Origin: Streptomyces sp. NBC_01463 | Lineage (GTDB): Bacteria > Actinomycetota > Actinomycetes > Streptomycetales > Streptomycetaceae | DNA length: 64,000 nucleotides | NCBI GenBank assembly: GCA_036227345.1 | Contig: CP109468.1 | Span: 7,688,001 to 7,752,000 of the forward strand | Direction of reading: 5' to 3' | Shown: positions 8,880-16,728 of the stretch, piece by piece | Layout: each line of letters opens with the position of its first letter | How positions within the stretch are numbered: position 1 is the first letter of the stretch | Made by a program: the position numbers and the translations under genes | The notes under the pieces: generated by a model | What the model was told of the DNA's origin: nothing | Databases searched by the model: none | Seen by the model: only the letters and a program-made list of their open reading frames with translations

Positions 8880-9545
8880 TCAGGCCGGCAGGACGATCGC
8901 GGTGAGGACGAAGCCGCGTCCCACGGTCCAGCGCCCGGAGAGCGTTCCATGACGACGTCCGGCGACCACGGGGCCGGGTGTCAGGAGCCGCGCGGAGAAC
9001 GTGCTTGATCCGAGGTCGAACTGGAGCTCCGCCTCGGTGAAGTCGAGCTCGCGACGGGTCAGCGGATACCAGGTCTTGAACACTGACTCCTTGGCGCTGA
9101 ACAGCAGCCGGTCCCAGTGCACGTCGGGGCGTTGACGTGCGAGTGCGGCGACAGAGGCCCTCTCGCGCGGCAGGGAGATGACCTCCAGGATGCCTTCGGG
9201 CAGGGGCTCGTTCCGCTCCGCGTCGATGCCCAGCGACGCGGCGACCTCGGAGCGGGCGACCGCCGCCGCGCGGAAGCCGGTGCAGTGGGTCATGCTGCCG
9301 GTCACGCCGGCCGGCCACTCGACAGCGCCCCGCTTCCCCGGAACCAGGGGAACCGGAGGTACGCCCAGCTTGTCCAGCGCACGGCGGGCGCACAGCCGGA
9401 CAGTGGTGAACTCGGCGCGGCGGCGCGGCACCGACCTTGCGATCGTCGCCGCCTCCGCCGGGAAGAGCCCATGGCCGTCCAGGGCCGACAGGTCACCGAA
9501 CACACTCACGGCAGCCACCTCCGGGGGCAGCACGGAGTTGATCAC
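8880..9545 (-). CDS. 4'-phosphopantetheinyl transferase (Sfp/EntD type)
   Basis: The protein is 221 aa. It transfers phosphopantetheine from CoA to carrier-protein serines such as GFDSL in the adjacent PKS. The signature GIDAERN near residue 110 supplies the Mg-binding Asp. FSAKESVFKTWYPL near 150 is the second conserved motif (KESxxK). SMTHC near 89 corresponds to the usual SxxH region. The start is GTG at 9545, whose GTGA overlaps the stop of the upstream metallophosphoesterase gene, implying translational coupling. The size fits the EntD-like subgroup. It probably activates the carrier proteins of this cluster, but such enzymes often serve several pathways. Confidence 0.94.
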   Translation of the reverse strand: MINSVLPPEVAAVSVFGDLSALDGHGLFPAEAATIARSVPRRRAEFTTVRLCARRALDKLGVPPVPLVPGKRGAVEWPAGVTGSMTHCTGFRAAAVARSEVAASLGIDAERNEPLPEGILEVISLPRERASVAALARQRPDVHWDRLLFSAKESVFKTWYPLTRRELDFTEAELQFDLGSSTFSARLLTPGPVVAGRRHGTLSGRWTVGRGFVLTAIVLPA

Positions 9546-10390
9546 GCCAGACGCTCGGACGCGGGGCTCGGCAGGATCTGACGCAGCGGCGGGCGGGGCG
9601 GCCGGGAGCGCCACTCCCGCGGGTACCCGATCGACACCTCTTCGAAGCGGACGCCGTCGCGCCAGATGACCCGGGGTATGTGGAGGTGGCCGTAGACGAC
9701 GACGGCCGCCCGGAACCGGAGGTGCCAGTCGGCGGTCAGCTGTGTGCCGCACCACTGGGCGAACTCGGGATACCTCAGGACCCGCGTGGGGTCCCGCACC
9801 AGCGGATAGTGGTTGACCAGGACGGTGCGGTGCTGCGGATCGATGGCCGAGAGCCGCTCCTCGGTGAGGGCGACCCGGGCCCGGCACCAGGCGTCGCGCG
9901 ACGGGTACGGGTCGGGGTGGAGCAGGTACTCGTCGGTGCACACCACCCCTGACTCATAGGCCACCCGCAGAGACTCCTCCTTCGTACGGGCCCCGGGAGC
10001 GCGGAAGGAGTAGTCGTACAGGACGAACAACGGGGCGACGGTGACGGGTTCCTCCTCGCCCTGCCAGACCGGGTACGGATCCTCCGGCGTCGACACGTCG
10101 AGCTCCCGGCAGAGCGCGACCAGGGAGTCGTAGCGGGCCTTGCCGCGCAGAGTGACAGGGTCGGCCGGATGGGTCCAGAGTTCGTGGTTGCCGGGGGTCC
10201 AGACGACCCGGCGGAACCGCTCCGAGAGAAGTTTCAGCGCCCAGGCGATGTCCTCGAACTTCTCGCCGACATCCCCGGCGATGAGCAGCCAGTCGTCGTC
10301 GGACTCCGGTCTGACCGACTCGGTGATGCGCCGGTTTTCCGAATGGCTGACGTGCTGGTCGCTGAGCGCAAACAGCTTTCCGTGCGGCAC
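9542..10390 (-). CDS. Calcineurin-like metallophosphoesterase
   Basis: The protein is 282 aa. The metal ligands of the metallophosphoesterase fold are visible: SDQHVSH near residue 9 (a variant of DxH), AGDVGE near 38, GNHE near 66, NHYPL near 196 and GHLH near 233. GTG at 10390 is preceded by AAGGA. The gene is coupled by a 4-bp overlap to the PPTase gene. This pairing is common in actinomycete natural-product loci, where the role of the phosphoesterase has not been settled; acting on CoA-derived products is one speculation. The substrate is unknown. Confidence 0.9.
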   Translation of the reverse strand: MPHGKLFALSDQHVSHSENRRITESVRPESDDDWLLIAGDVGEKFEDIAWALKLLSERFRRVVWTPGNHELWTHPADPVTLRGKARYDSLVALCRELDVSTPEDPYPVWQGEEEPVTVAPLFVLYDYSFRAPGARTKEESLRVAYESGVVCTDEYLLHPDPYPSRDAWCRARVALTEERLSAIDPQHRTVLVNHYPLVRDPTRVLRYPEFAQWCGTQLTADWHLRFRAAVVVYGHLHIPRVIWRDGVRFEEVSIGYPREWRSRPPRPPLRQILPSPASERLA

Positions 10391-10480
10391 GGAGGCCGGT
10401 CCTTCCCTCGAAGCGAACGTGTGTGACCGGACTTGTCCGGCCGGTCGGGCCGCGACGGCCCGGCCGGCCGGACAGGTCCA

Positions 10481-13186
10481 TCAGACCGCTTCGGCCGTGG
10501 AGACCGCGAGGTGGAGGTCCACCGGAAGATCCTGTCGGCGCGTGATGTTGAGCTTGCGGTAGACGCGCGTCAGGTGTTGTTCGACGGTGCTGACGGTGAT
10601 GTGCAGCTTCAGGGAGATCTCCCGGTTCGTGTACCCGCTCGCCGCGAGCGTGGCCACCCGGCGCTCGGAGTCGCTCAGTTTCGTGTCGAGATCGGAGCAG
10701 AACTCCTCCGGGGCGCCGCGCTGCAGCATCCGGTCCTCCGGGCCGAGTTCCGGGCTGAACTCCTCGCACAGCGCCTCCGCACCGCACTCCCGCGCCAGGT
10801 TCCACGCCTTGCGGATCACCGCGTCCGCCCGGGCGGGCTCGGACACCGCCCGCAGCGCGCGGCTCAGCTCGGCGAGCGTACGCGCCAGCTCCACCCGGTC
10901 GCCGGACCGGCCGAGCTCGTCGGCGGACTGGTTGAGCAGGGTGAGCCGCTGGCGCGGGTCCGAGGTCATCGCGCGTAGACGCAAGCTGATTCCGCGCACC
11001 CATGGCCGGCGCGCGTCCGGATCGGCGAACTGCTGCTCCACGAGAGTCCGGGCACGCTGCGTCTCACCGAGCCGGAACAGTACGTCGGCCGCGTCCGTCC
11101 GCCAGGGAAGTACCGCCGGCCGGTCCAGGCCCCAGCTCCCGGCGAGCCGGCCCGCTTCGAGGAAGTCGCCCAGTGCGGCGTGCAGTTGATGCGTCGCCAT
11201 CAGGTATTGGCCGCGTGCGCGCAGGTAGGAGAGGCCGTGGGTGCTCTTGAACAGCGTGTCGGCGACGGGCTGGTGAAGCTGGCGGGCGGCCGCCGCATGG
11301 TCGCCCATGAGGGTGAGTGCCCGGATCAGGGTGGCGGCCGGACTTCCGACGAACGCGCTGCTGCTCTGCTCCGGCAGGCAGCCGAGCGCTCTTCGCGCGT
11401 AGTCCTCGGCGGCCGACAGGTCACTCAGGCGCAGCAGCACTGCCGCGAGAGCCGAGGAGAACAGCGCCTGCCAGGCGGGGGCCTTCTGCCGCTCGGCCTC
11501 GGCGATCAGCTCGCGGCAGCAGGCGGCGGCCCGGTCGGGATGGCCGAAGTAGGTGAGAGACCTCAGGGCGCGCATCACCGGTGCGAGCGTGTCGTCGGTG
11601 AGGACGACCGTACGCAAGTAGCGTTCGGCGGCCGACGTCTCCGTGCTGCTCCCGGCTTCCTGGTCGAGTGACCCTCCGCCGGGCCCCCGTGAATGGGCCG
11701 CCCGGGCTCCGGGCGCGTCCGTGGTCTCGTCAGGGCGGGTTTCGAATCCGGTCCGGTCCCGGCCTCCTGTGCTGCTTGCCACGGTCTCCCGGAGGATCCT
11801 GGACATCACCTCGCCCGCCTCGGCGACCCGGCCCTGGCAGGTGAGGAGTCCGGCCAGCGGCGCCAGCCGCTCCGCGGCCAGGCGGCCGGCGCGGAGCACC
11901 GCGAGCGGGGCGGAGAGGTGTTTCTCCGCCTGTCCTGGGTTGACCCGCCAGGTGACGGCCGCGAGCCGGGTCTTGATGTCGACCCGTTGCTGCTCGTCAC
12001 TGCTGAGTTTATGGGCGAGTTCGAGTGCTTGGGTGGCCCGGACGAGATCGCGTTGTGTGAGCAGATCCTCGCTGGCCTCCCGTAGTACGTCCACTGTCCC
12101 GGGAAAGACGGTGAGCGATCCGCCCAGCCGGGCGGCGTCGAGCAGGTGTCCGGCGACACTGATGACGGATTCGCCCTCCACGTGCAGCAGTTCGGCGGTA
12201 CGCAGATGCAGGTCGGCGAGCACCTTGGCCGGAACCTGGTCCAGGACGGCCGTCTGCGTGTGCGGGTGCGGGAAGCGGTGTCCTGTGAGGATGCCGGAGG
12301 CGGACAGCGAGGCGACCGACTGTGCCACGTTGAAAGCCGGGACGCCCAGGAGTGCGCCCGCCCGCTCCGGCGTGTAGGCGTCGCCCAGCACGGCCAGCGC
12401 CGCGGCGACGTCCAGCATGCGGGGGCCGCTGTGCCGCAGGCAGGTCAGCACCGCCTGTCCGAACAGTCCGCCCTGCTCGGGGCGGAAGCCATCGGCGGTG
12501 GCGGGCGCGGAGCGGTGTTCCTCTAAGAGGGCACGCAGCAGCAAGGGGTTGCCCCCGCTGATCGCGTGCAGCTCGCCCGAAACCGCCTCGCGTGGTGTGG
12601 GGCCGGGGGCGGAGTGCGCGATGCGTCGGCAGCCCTCAGGGGTGAGCCGCCGCAGCCGGATGCGCCGCACGTTGCGGCTGCGCAGCAGCTCCGTACCGAA
12701 GGAGGCGTCCTGGGTGTCCTGGTGCAGGGGCATCGTGAGCACCAGCAGCATCCGGGTGGAGCGGCTGTGCCGGACGATGTGCAGGAGATAGCGCAAGGAG
12801 GCGCTGTCCGCGTGGTGCACGTCGTCTACGGAGATCACGACCGGCCTCGTGGCGCTCAGTCCCTCCAACGCCGCCTGGAATTCACGCATCGCGCTCACCT
12901 GTGGCTCGCCGTCCGGTGCCACGGAGACCTCGGGGACGGCGCCGGCCGGTGCGTCCCCGGTCAGCTGTTGCATCAGGCCCAGGGGGAGATCCCGCTCGGT
13001 CGGCGAACCGAATGCCCTCAGGACCAGGTCGCCCTCGTCGGCCCATTCGGTGAGGGAGTCGATGAGCTCGCTCTTGCCGCATCCCGCGGCTCCCTCGATG
13101 ACGACTATGCGGGCTGCGCCGCCCCGGCACTCATCGAGTGCAGTGCGCAACGCGCATATTTCAAGATCTCTCTCAATATAATCCAT
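10481..13186 (-). CDS. LAL-type (large ATP-binding LuxR family) pathway regulator with a TTA codon
   Basis: The protein is 901 aa. ATG at 13186 was chosen over an earlier start at 13270 because GGGGGA lies about 6 nt before it. The N-terminal ATPase has Walker A GAAGCGKSEL (about 35-44) and Walker B VVISVDDVH (about 117-125). A long helical middle follows. The C-terminal LuxR HTH begins at LSDSERRVATLAASGYTN and ends near KLNITRRQDL. LAL proteins are pathway-specific activators of macrolide and macrolactam clusters. Codon 221 (12524-12526 on the plus strand) is TTA and in frame. Such codons need the bldA tRNA in Streptomyces, so translation should be delayed to development. The gene is on the strand opposite to the PKS. 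Confidence 0.95.
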   Translation of the reverse strand: MDYIERDLEICALRTALDECRGGAARIVVIEGAAGCGKSELIDSLTEWADEGDLVLRAFGSPTERDLPLGLMQQLTGDAPAGAVPEVSVAPDGEPQVSAMREFQAALEGLSATRPVVISVDDVHHADSASLRYLLHIVRHSRSTRMLLVLTMPLHQDTQDASFGTELLRSRNVRRIRLRRLTPEGCRRIAHSAPGPTPREAVSGELHAISGGNPLLLRALLEEHRSAPATADGFRPEQGGLFGQAVLTCLRHSGPRMLDVAAALAVLGDAYTPERAGALLGVPAFNVAQSVASLSASGILTGHRFPHPHTQTAVLDQVPAKVLADLHLRTAELLHVEGESVISVAGHLLDAARLGGSLTVFPGTVDVLREASEDLLTQRDLVRATQALELAHKLSSDEQQRVDIKTRLAAVTWRVNPGQAEKHLSAPLAVLRAGRLAAERLAPLAGLLTCQGRVAEAGEVMSRILRETVASSTGGRDRTGFETRPDETTDAPGARAAHSRGPGGGSLDQEAGSSTETSAAERYLRTVVLTDDTLAPVMRALRSLTYFGHPDRAAACCRELIAEAERQKAPAWQALFSSALAAVLLRLSDLSAAEDYARRALGCLPEQSSSAFVGSPAATLIRALTLMGDHAAAARQLHQPVADTLFKSTHGLSYLRARGQYLMATHQLHAALGDFLEAGRLAGSWGLDRPAVLPWRTDAADVLFRLGETQRARTLVEQQFADPDARRPWVRGISLRLRAMTSDPRQRLTLLNQSADELGRSGDRVELARTLAELSRALRAVSEPARADAVIRKAWNLARECGAEALCEEFSPELGPEDRMLQRGAPEEFCSDLDTKLSDSERRVATLAASGYTNREISLKLHITVSTVEQHLTRVYRKLNITRRQDLPVDLHLAVSTAEAV

Positions 13187-13270
13187 ATTGTCCCCCGAGA
13201 TGAGCTGACCTGTAACCGGCATCGGGAAAATGCCTTGTCGTTGCTGGTGCGGCGTACGCGCAACGCGCAT

Positions 13271-13285
13271 GCGTGCGATGCACGC
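13271..13285. promoter_or_regulatory. Palindrome upstream of the LAL regulator
   Basis: GCGTGC-GAT-GCACGC is a perfect inverted repeat with 6-bp arms, 85 bp upstream of the LAL start. It lies in a run of CGCGCA/TGCGTG words. It could be an operator for the LAL gene; this rests on symmetry and position only. Confidence 0.35.
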
Positions 13286-13323
13286 TCATGAGTGTGGCGC
13301 ACGCTCTGCTTATCCTCTAGTGG

Positions 13324-13590
13324 TCACAAGCTGCACGCTCGGCGACGCGGGGAGCGCCCGAGGTGAAGCTTCCTCCTTGATCGTGGACGCCTCGGAGACC
13401 GGGACTTACGGAAGCAGGTCTTCTCGATGACCACGGTGACGGTTTTGCCGGTGTGTGCGATGCCGGGACGGAGCCGCTCCCGCTTGCTGAGGAAGCGATC
13501 ACCCTCGGTTACGATGCTCACTTCGCACCAATTCTCCCCAGCGCCGTTGACCCGTGATTCGTGCCTCTGCGCTCCGGAGAGGTCGTCCAC
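13324..13590 (-). pseudogene. Possible degraded transposase C-terminal fragment
   Basis: An 88-aa open frame lacks an RBS. Its middle (EVSIVTEGDRFLSKRERL, then AGKT-like HTGKTVTVVIEKTCFR) resembles the C-terminal beta-rich tail of DDE transposases of the IS481 kind. The end then dissolves into Arg/Ser-rich sequence, as after a frameshift. It sits between the cluster regulator and conserved chromosomal genes, where mobile-element remains are expected. The resemblance is recalled, not searched, so this may be a random frame. Confidence 0.3.
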
Positions 13591-13626
13591 GGATTGTCAT
13601 GCTGAAGAGATGGGTGGCCTGGGAAA

Positions 13627-14478
13627 GTGTTGCAAGAAGTCGTAGCGACCCGCTATGTCACGCCTTTGCGTGAGGGTGGTTCGCTCCCCGGGATCGTCGA
13701 GGCCGACGACCTGGGTACGTACGTCATGAAGTTCACCGGAGCCGGACAGGGCCGCAAGACCCTCGTCGCCGAGGTGATCTGCGGACAGCTCGGGCGGCGG
13801 CTCGGGCTGCGGGTGCCCGAACTCGTGCAGATCCAGCTGGACCCGGTGATCGGGCTCGCCGAGCCCGATCAGGAGGTGCAGGAGCTCCTCAAGGCCAGCG
13901 GCGGGCTCAATCTCGGCATGGACTTCCTGCCGGGCTCCCTCGGGTTCGACTCGCTCGCCTACGAGGTCGGCCCCCGCGAGGCCGGCCGGGTCGTCTGGTT
14001 CGACGCCCTGATCAACAACGTCGACCGCTCCTGGCGCAATCCGAACATGCTGGTCTGGCACGGCGACCTGTGGCTCATCGACCACGGTGCCACCATGATC
14101 TGGCACCACAACTGGCCGGGCGCCCAGGCGTCCGCCGCCAAGCCGTACAACGCGTCCGATCACGCGCTGGCACCCTTCGGGCCCGATGTCGCGGCGGCCG
14201 CCGCCGAGCTCGCGCCGCTGGTCACCGAGGAACTGCTGACCGAGGTCGCGGCCGACGTGCCGGACGAGTGGCTGGTGGACGAGCCGGGATTCGACTCGAC
14301 GGACCAGCTGCGCCGCGCGTACGTGGACGCGCTGCTGCCGCGCGCCGCCACGATCCACGAGCGGATCGTCCTGGACGCGCCGACGGCGGCCAAGCCGTCC
14401 CAGGCGCCGGGCTGGCTCAGCGAACGCCTGGCCCCGCGGCACGACAACCAGAACAGCGACAAGGGCGGCCGGCCGTGA
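13627..14478 (+). CDS. HipA-like kinase domain protein (HipA_2 type)
   Basis: The protein is 283 aa. It resembles the compact HipA-like kinases of actinobacteria. YVMKFTGAGQGRKTLVAEVI (about 32-51) provides the nucleotide-binding Lys region, INNVDRSWRNPNMLV (about 124-138) the catalytic Asp/Asn loop and LIDHG (about 145) the metal-binding Asp. There is no HipA N-terminal subdomain and no HipB antitoxin gene beside it. The start is GTG at 13627 with a weak GGGAAA upstream; a TTG at 13630 is also possible. It overlaps the following DUF3037 gene by 4 bp, a conserved pairing. The substrate is unknown; protein Ser/Thr phosphorylation is inferred from HipA. Confidence 0.85.
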   Translation: MLQEVVATRYVTPLREGGSLPGIVEADDLGTYVMKFTGAGQGRKTLVAEVICGQLGRRLGLRVPELVQIQLDPVIGLAEPDQEVQELLKASGGLNLGMDFLPGSLGFDSLAYEVGPREAGRVVWFDALINNVDRSWRNPNMLVWHGDLWLIDHGATMIWHHNWPGAQASAAKPYNASDHALAPFGPDVAAAAAELAPLVTEELLTEVAADVPDEWLVDEPGFDSTDQLRRAYVDALLPRAATIHERIVLDAPTAAKPSQAPGWLSERLAPRHDNQNSDKGGRP

Positions 14479-14858
14479 CCAAGCGCGATGTCTTCGAGTA
14501 CGCCCTGCTGCGCGTGGTGCCACGGGTCCAGCGCGGCGAGTTCTTCAATGCCGGAGTCGTGGTCTACTGCCGCGCCAAGGGCTTCGTCGCCGCCCGCACC
14601 GAGCTCGACGAGGGCAAGCTCAGGGCCCTGGACCCGGATGCCGACGTGACCGGGGTGCGGGCCGCGCTGCACGCCGTCGAGGGCGTCTGCCGCGGCGGCG
14701 CCGACGCGGGCCAGGCCGCCGGTGACGATGCCGGACGGCGCTTCCGCTGGCTGATCGCTCCCCGCTCCACCGTCATCCAGCCGAGCCCGGTGCACAGCGG
14801 TCTCACCACCGACCCCGCCGCCGAGGTCGAACGGCTGCTCGACCTGCTGGTGCGCTGA
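14475..14858 (+). CDS. DUF3037 family protein
   Basis: The protein is 127 aa. GTG at 14475 overlaps the stop of the HipA-like kinase gene (GTGA), so the two are translationally coupled. FEYALLRVVPRVQRGEFFNAGVVVY (given here only as residues 6-30) is the family signature at the N terminus. The rest is a compact alpha/beta domain without recognisable catalytic motifs. The recurrent pairing with HipA-like kinases suggests a partner, target or modulator of that kinase. No biochemical function is known to me. Confidence 0.85.
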   Translation: MTKRDVFEYALLRVVPRVQRGEFFNAGVVVYCRAKGFVAARTELDEGKLRALDPDADVTGVRAALHAVEGVCRGGADAGQAAGDDAGRRFRWLIAPRSTVIQPSPVHSGLTTDPAAEVERLLDLLVR

Positions 14859-14938
14859 ACGAACCCCTTCGGCGACCCCCCGCGCTCCGCGGAGGCGGCG
14901 CCGTCGGGTGTGACATGCGCCGCTGCGTCCGTGGGCCG

Positions 14939-14967
14939 TTGACACCGGGTGCCAGGGCTTCTAGCGT
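14939..14967 (+). promoter_or_regulatory. SigA-type promoter of the fabG-like operon
   Basis: TTGACA at 14939-14944 and TAGCGT at 14962-14967 are separated by 17 bp, close to the vegetative consensus. Transcription would start near 14974. The operator-like palindrome at 14983-15000 lies just downstream. Confidence 0.7.
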
Positions 14968-14982
14968 CTCGTCTGCTGAGGT

Positions 14983-15000
14983 ACTAAGCGGTTGCTCAGT
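14983..15000. promoter_or_regulatory. Operator-like inverted repeat downstream of the fabG promoter
   Basis: ACTAAGC-GGTT-GCTCAGT has 7-bp arms with one mismatch. It lies 9 nt after the predicted transcription start of the SDR operon, where a bound TetR-type repressor would block elongation or initiation. The regulator is not encoded adjacent. Confidence 0.55.
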
Positions 15001-15072
15001 TATCGGGGACGTTCTCGCGGGAGCGTGCCCGACGTCCGCTGAGCCGCGATCCAAGGGCGAGGAGAGCCAAGC

Positions 15073-15834
15073 ATGTCCACCACCGAGCAGCGCGTAGCCA
15101 TCGTGACGGGAGCCGCACGGGGCATCGGTGCCGCCACCGCGGTACGCCTGGCGGCCGAGGGCCGCGCCGTCGCCGTACTCGACCTGGACGAGGCGGCCTG
15201 CAAGGACACCGTCGAGAAGATCACCGCCGCCGGGGGCAAGGCCCTCGCCGTCGGCTGTGACGTGTCGGACAGCGCTCAGGTGGAAGCCGCCGTCGCGCGC
15301 GTCGCCGCGGAGCTCGGCGCCCCGACGATCCTCGTCAACAACGCGGGCGTGCTCCGTGACAACCTGCTCTTCAAGATGAGCGAGTCCGACTGGGACATCG
15401 TGATGAACGTGCACCTCAAGGGCGCGTTCCTGATGGCCAAGGCCGTCCAGAAGCACATGGTCGACGCCAAGTTCGGCCGGATCGTCTCGCTGTCCTCCTC
15501 CTCGGCTCTCGGCAACCGCGGCCAGGCCAACTACGCCGCGGTCAAGGCGGGTCTGCAGGGCTTCACCAAGACCCTGGCCAAGGAGCTCGGCAAGTTCGGC
15601 ATCACCGCCAACGCCGTGGCGCCCGGCTTCATCGTCACCGAGATGACCGCGCAGACCGCGGAGCGCGTCGGCATGGGCTTCGAGGAGTTCCAGGCCGCCG
15701 CCGCCACCCAGATCCCGGTGCAGCGCGTCGGCTTCCCCGAGGACATCGCCAACGCCATCGCCTTCTTCTCGGGCGACGACGCGGGCTTCGTCTCCGGCCA
15801 GGTCATGTACGTCGCCGGCGGACCGCTCAACTGA
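15073..15834 (+). CDS. fabG: 3-oxoacyl-ACP reductase-like SDR
   Basis: The protein is 253 aa, a classical short-chain dehydrogenase. TGAARGIG (about 13-20) binds the cofactor, NNAG (about 94) stabilises the sheet, and Ser (LSSSSA, about 146), YAAVKAG (about 159-163) and Asn complete the active site. ATG at 15073 follows GAGGAGAG. It resembles FabG3-type enzymes; fabG3 in S. coelicolor lies in a similar neighbourhood with a second SDR (from memory). The likely role is reduction of beta-ketoacyl thioesters in an auxiliary fatty-acid or acyl-CoA route. It has its own promoter and operator and is 20 bp from the second SDR gene, forming an operon. Confidence 0.9.
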   Translation: MSTTEQRVAIVTGAARGIGAATAVRLAAEGRAVAVLDLDEAACKDTVEKITAAGGKALAVGCDVSDSAQVEAAVARVAAELGAPTILVNNAGVLRDNLLFKMSESDWDIVMNVHLKGAFLMAKAVQKHMVDAKFGRIVSLSSSSALGNRGQANYAAVKAGLQGFTKTLAKELGKFGITANAVAPGFIVTEMTAQTAERVGMGFEEFQAAAATQIPVQRVGFPEDIANAIAFFSGDDAGFVSGQVMYVAGGPLN

Positions 15835-15854
15835 CCCGAAGGGCTACCGACATC

Positions 15855-16610
15855 ATGACTGTTCAGGACAGCGGCAAGGTCGCGCTCATCACCGGCGCGA
15901 GCCGCGGCATCGGCTACGGCATCGCGGAGGCGCTCGTCGCCCGCGGCGACCGGGTGTGCATCACCGGACGCGGCGAGGACGCGCTGAAGGAGGCCGTCGA
16001 GGCGCTCGGTTCCGACCGGGTCATCGCGGTCGCGGGCAAGGCGCACGACGAGGCGCACCAGGCGGCGGCCGTCGAGCGGACCATGGAGGCGTTCGGCCGG
16101 GTCGACTTCCTGGTCAACAACGCCGGCACCAACCCGGTCTTCGGGCCGATCGCCGAGCTCGACCTCAACGTGGCCCGCAAGGTCTTCGAGACGAACGTGA
16201 TCTCGGCGCTCGGCTTCGCCCAGCAGACCTGGAAGGCCTGGCAGAAGGAGAACGGCGGGGCGATCGTGAACATCGCATCCGTCGCGGGTGTCTCCGCCTC
16301 GCCCTTCATCGGCGCGTACGGCATGAGCAAGGCGGCCATGGTCAACCTGACCCTGCAGCTGGCCCACGAGTTCGCGCCGGTCGTCCGGGTCAACTCGATC
16401 GCTCCCGCGGTCGTGAAGACCAGGTTCGCGCAGGCGCTGTACGAGGGCCGCGAGGCGGAGGCGGCCGCCGCCTACCCGCTGGGCCGGCTCGGTGTGCCCG
16501 AGGACATCGGCGGCGCCGCGGCCTTCCTCACCTCCAGCCAGTCCGACTGGATCACCGGTCAGACCCTCGTGGTCGACGGCGGGATTTTCCTGAATGCCGG
16601 CGTGGGCTGA
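15855..16610 (+). CDS. SDR family oxidoreductase
   Basis: The protein is 251 aa. It has TGASRGIG (about 14-21), NNAGTNP (about 90), Ser in NIASVAG (about 139) and YGMSKAA (about 152-158), so the classical SDR catalytic set is intact. The C-terminal WITGQTLVVDGG is typical of FabG/glucose dehydrogenase-like members. It follows the FabG-like gene by 20 bp and should be co-transcribed. Convergence on a common acyl or alcohol substrate is likely but not shown. A long hairpin ends the operon at 16649-16682. Confidence 0.92.
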   Translation: MTVQDSGKVALITGASRGIGYGIAEALVARGDRVCITGRGEDALKEAVEALGSDRVIAVAGKAHDEAHQAAAVERTMEAFGRVDFLVNNAGTNPVFGPIAELDLNVARKVFETNVISALGFAQQTWKAWQKENGGAIVNIASVAGVSASPFIGAYGMSKAAMVNLTLQLAHEFAPVVRVNSIAPAVVKTRFAQALYEGREAEAAAAYPLGRLGVPEDIGGAAAFLTSSQSDWITGQTLVVDGGIFLNAGVG

Positions 16611-16648
16611 GAACGGCCTGGGCCGGTTTCGCCCTGATTGACTCAAGT

Positions 16649-16682
16649 GCCCCACCGGGCCTGCGGATTGACCCGGTGGGGC
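16649..16682 (+). terminator. Hairpin after the SDR operon
   Basis: GCCCCACCGGG (16649-16659) pairs perfectly with CCCGGTGGGGC (16672-16682) around a 12-nt loop. There is no T tract, as is common in high-GC actinomycetes. Its 3' arm overlaps the -35 box of the next promoter. Confidence 0.75.
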
Positions 16683-16695
16683 GCTGCGGTATGGT
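16668..16695 (+). promoter_or_regulatory. Promoter of the substrate-binding lipoprotein gene
   Basis: TTGACC (16668-16673) and TATGGT (16690-16695) are spaced 16 bp. The predicted start is near 16702, giving a short leader with GAGGAG before the GTG at 16729. The -35 box overlaps the terminator stem of the upstream operon. Confidence 0.6.
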
Positions 16696-16728
16696 CTGCC
16701 GACCCATGGCTGATCGAGGAGCGTGCAC

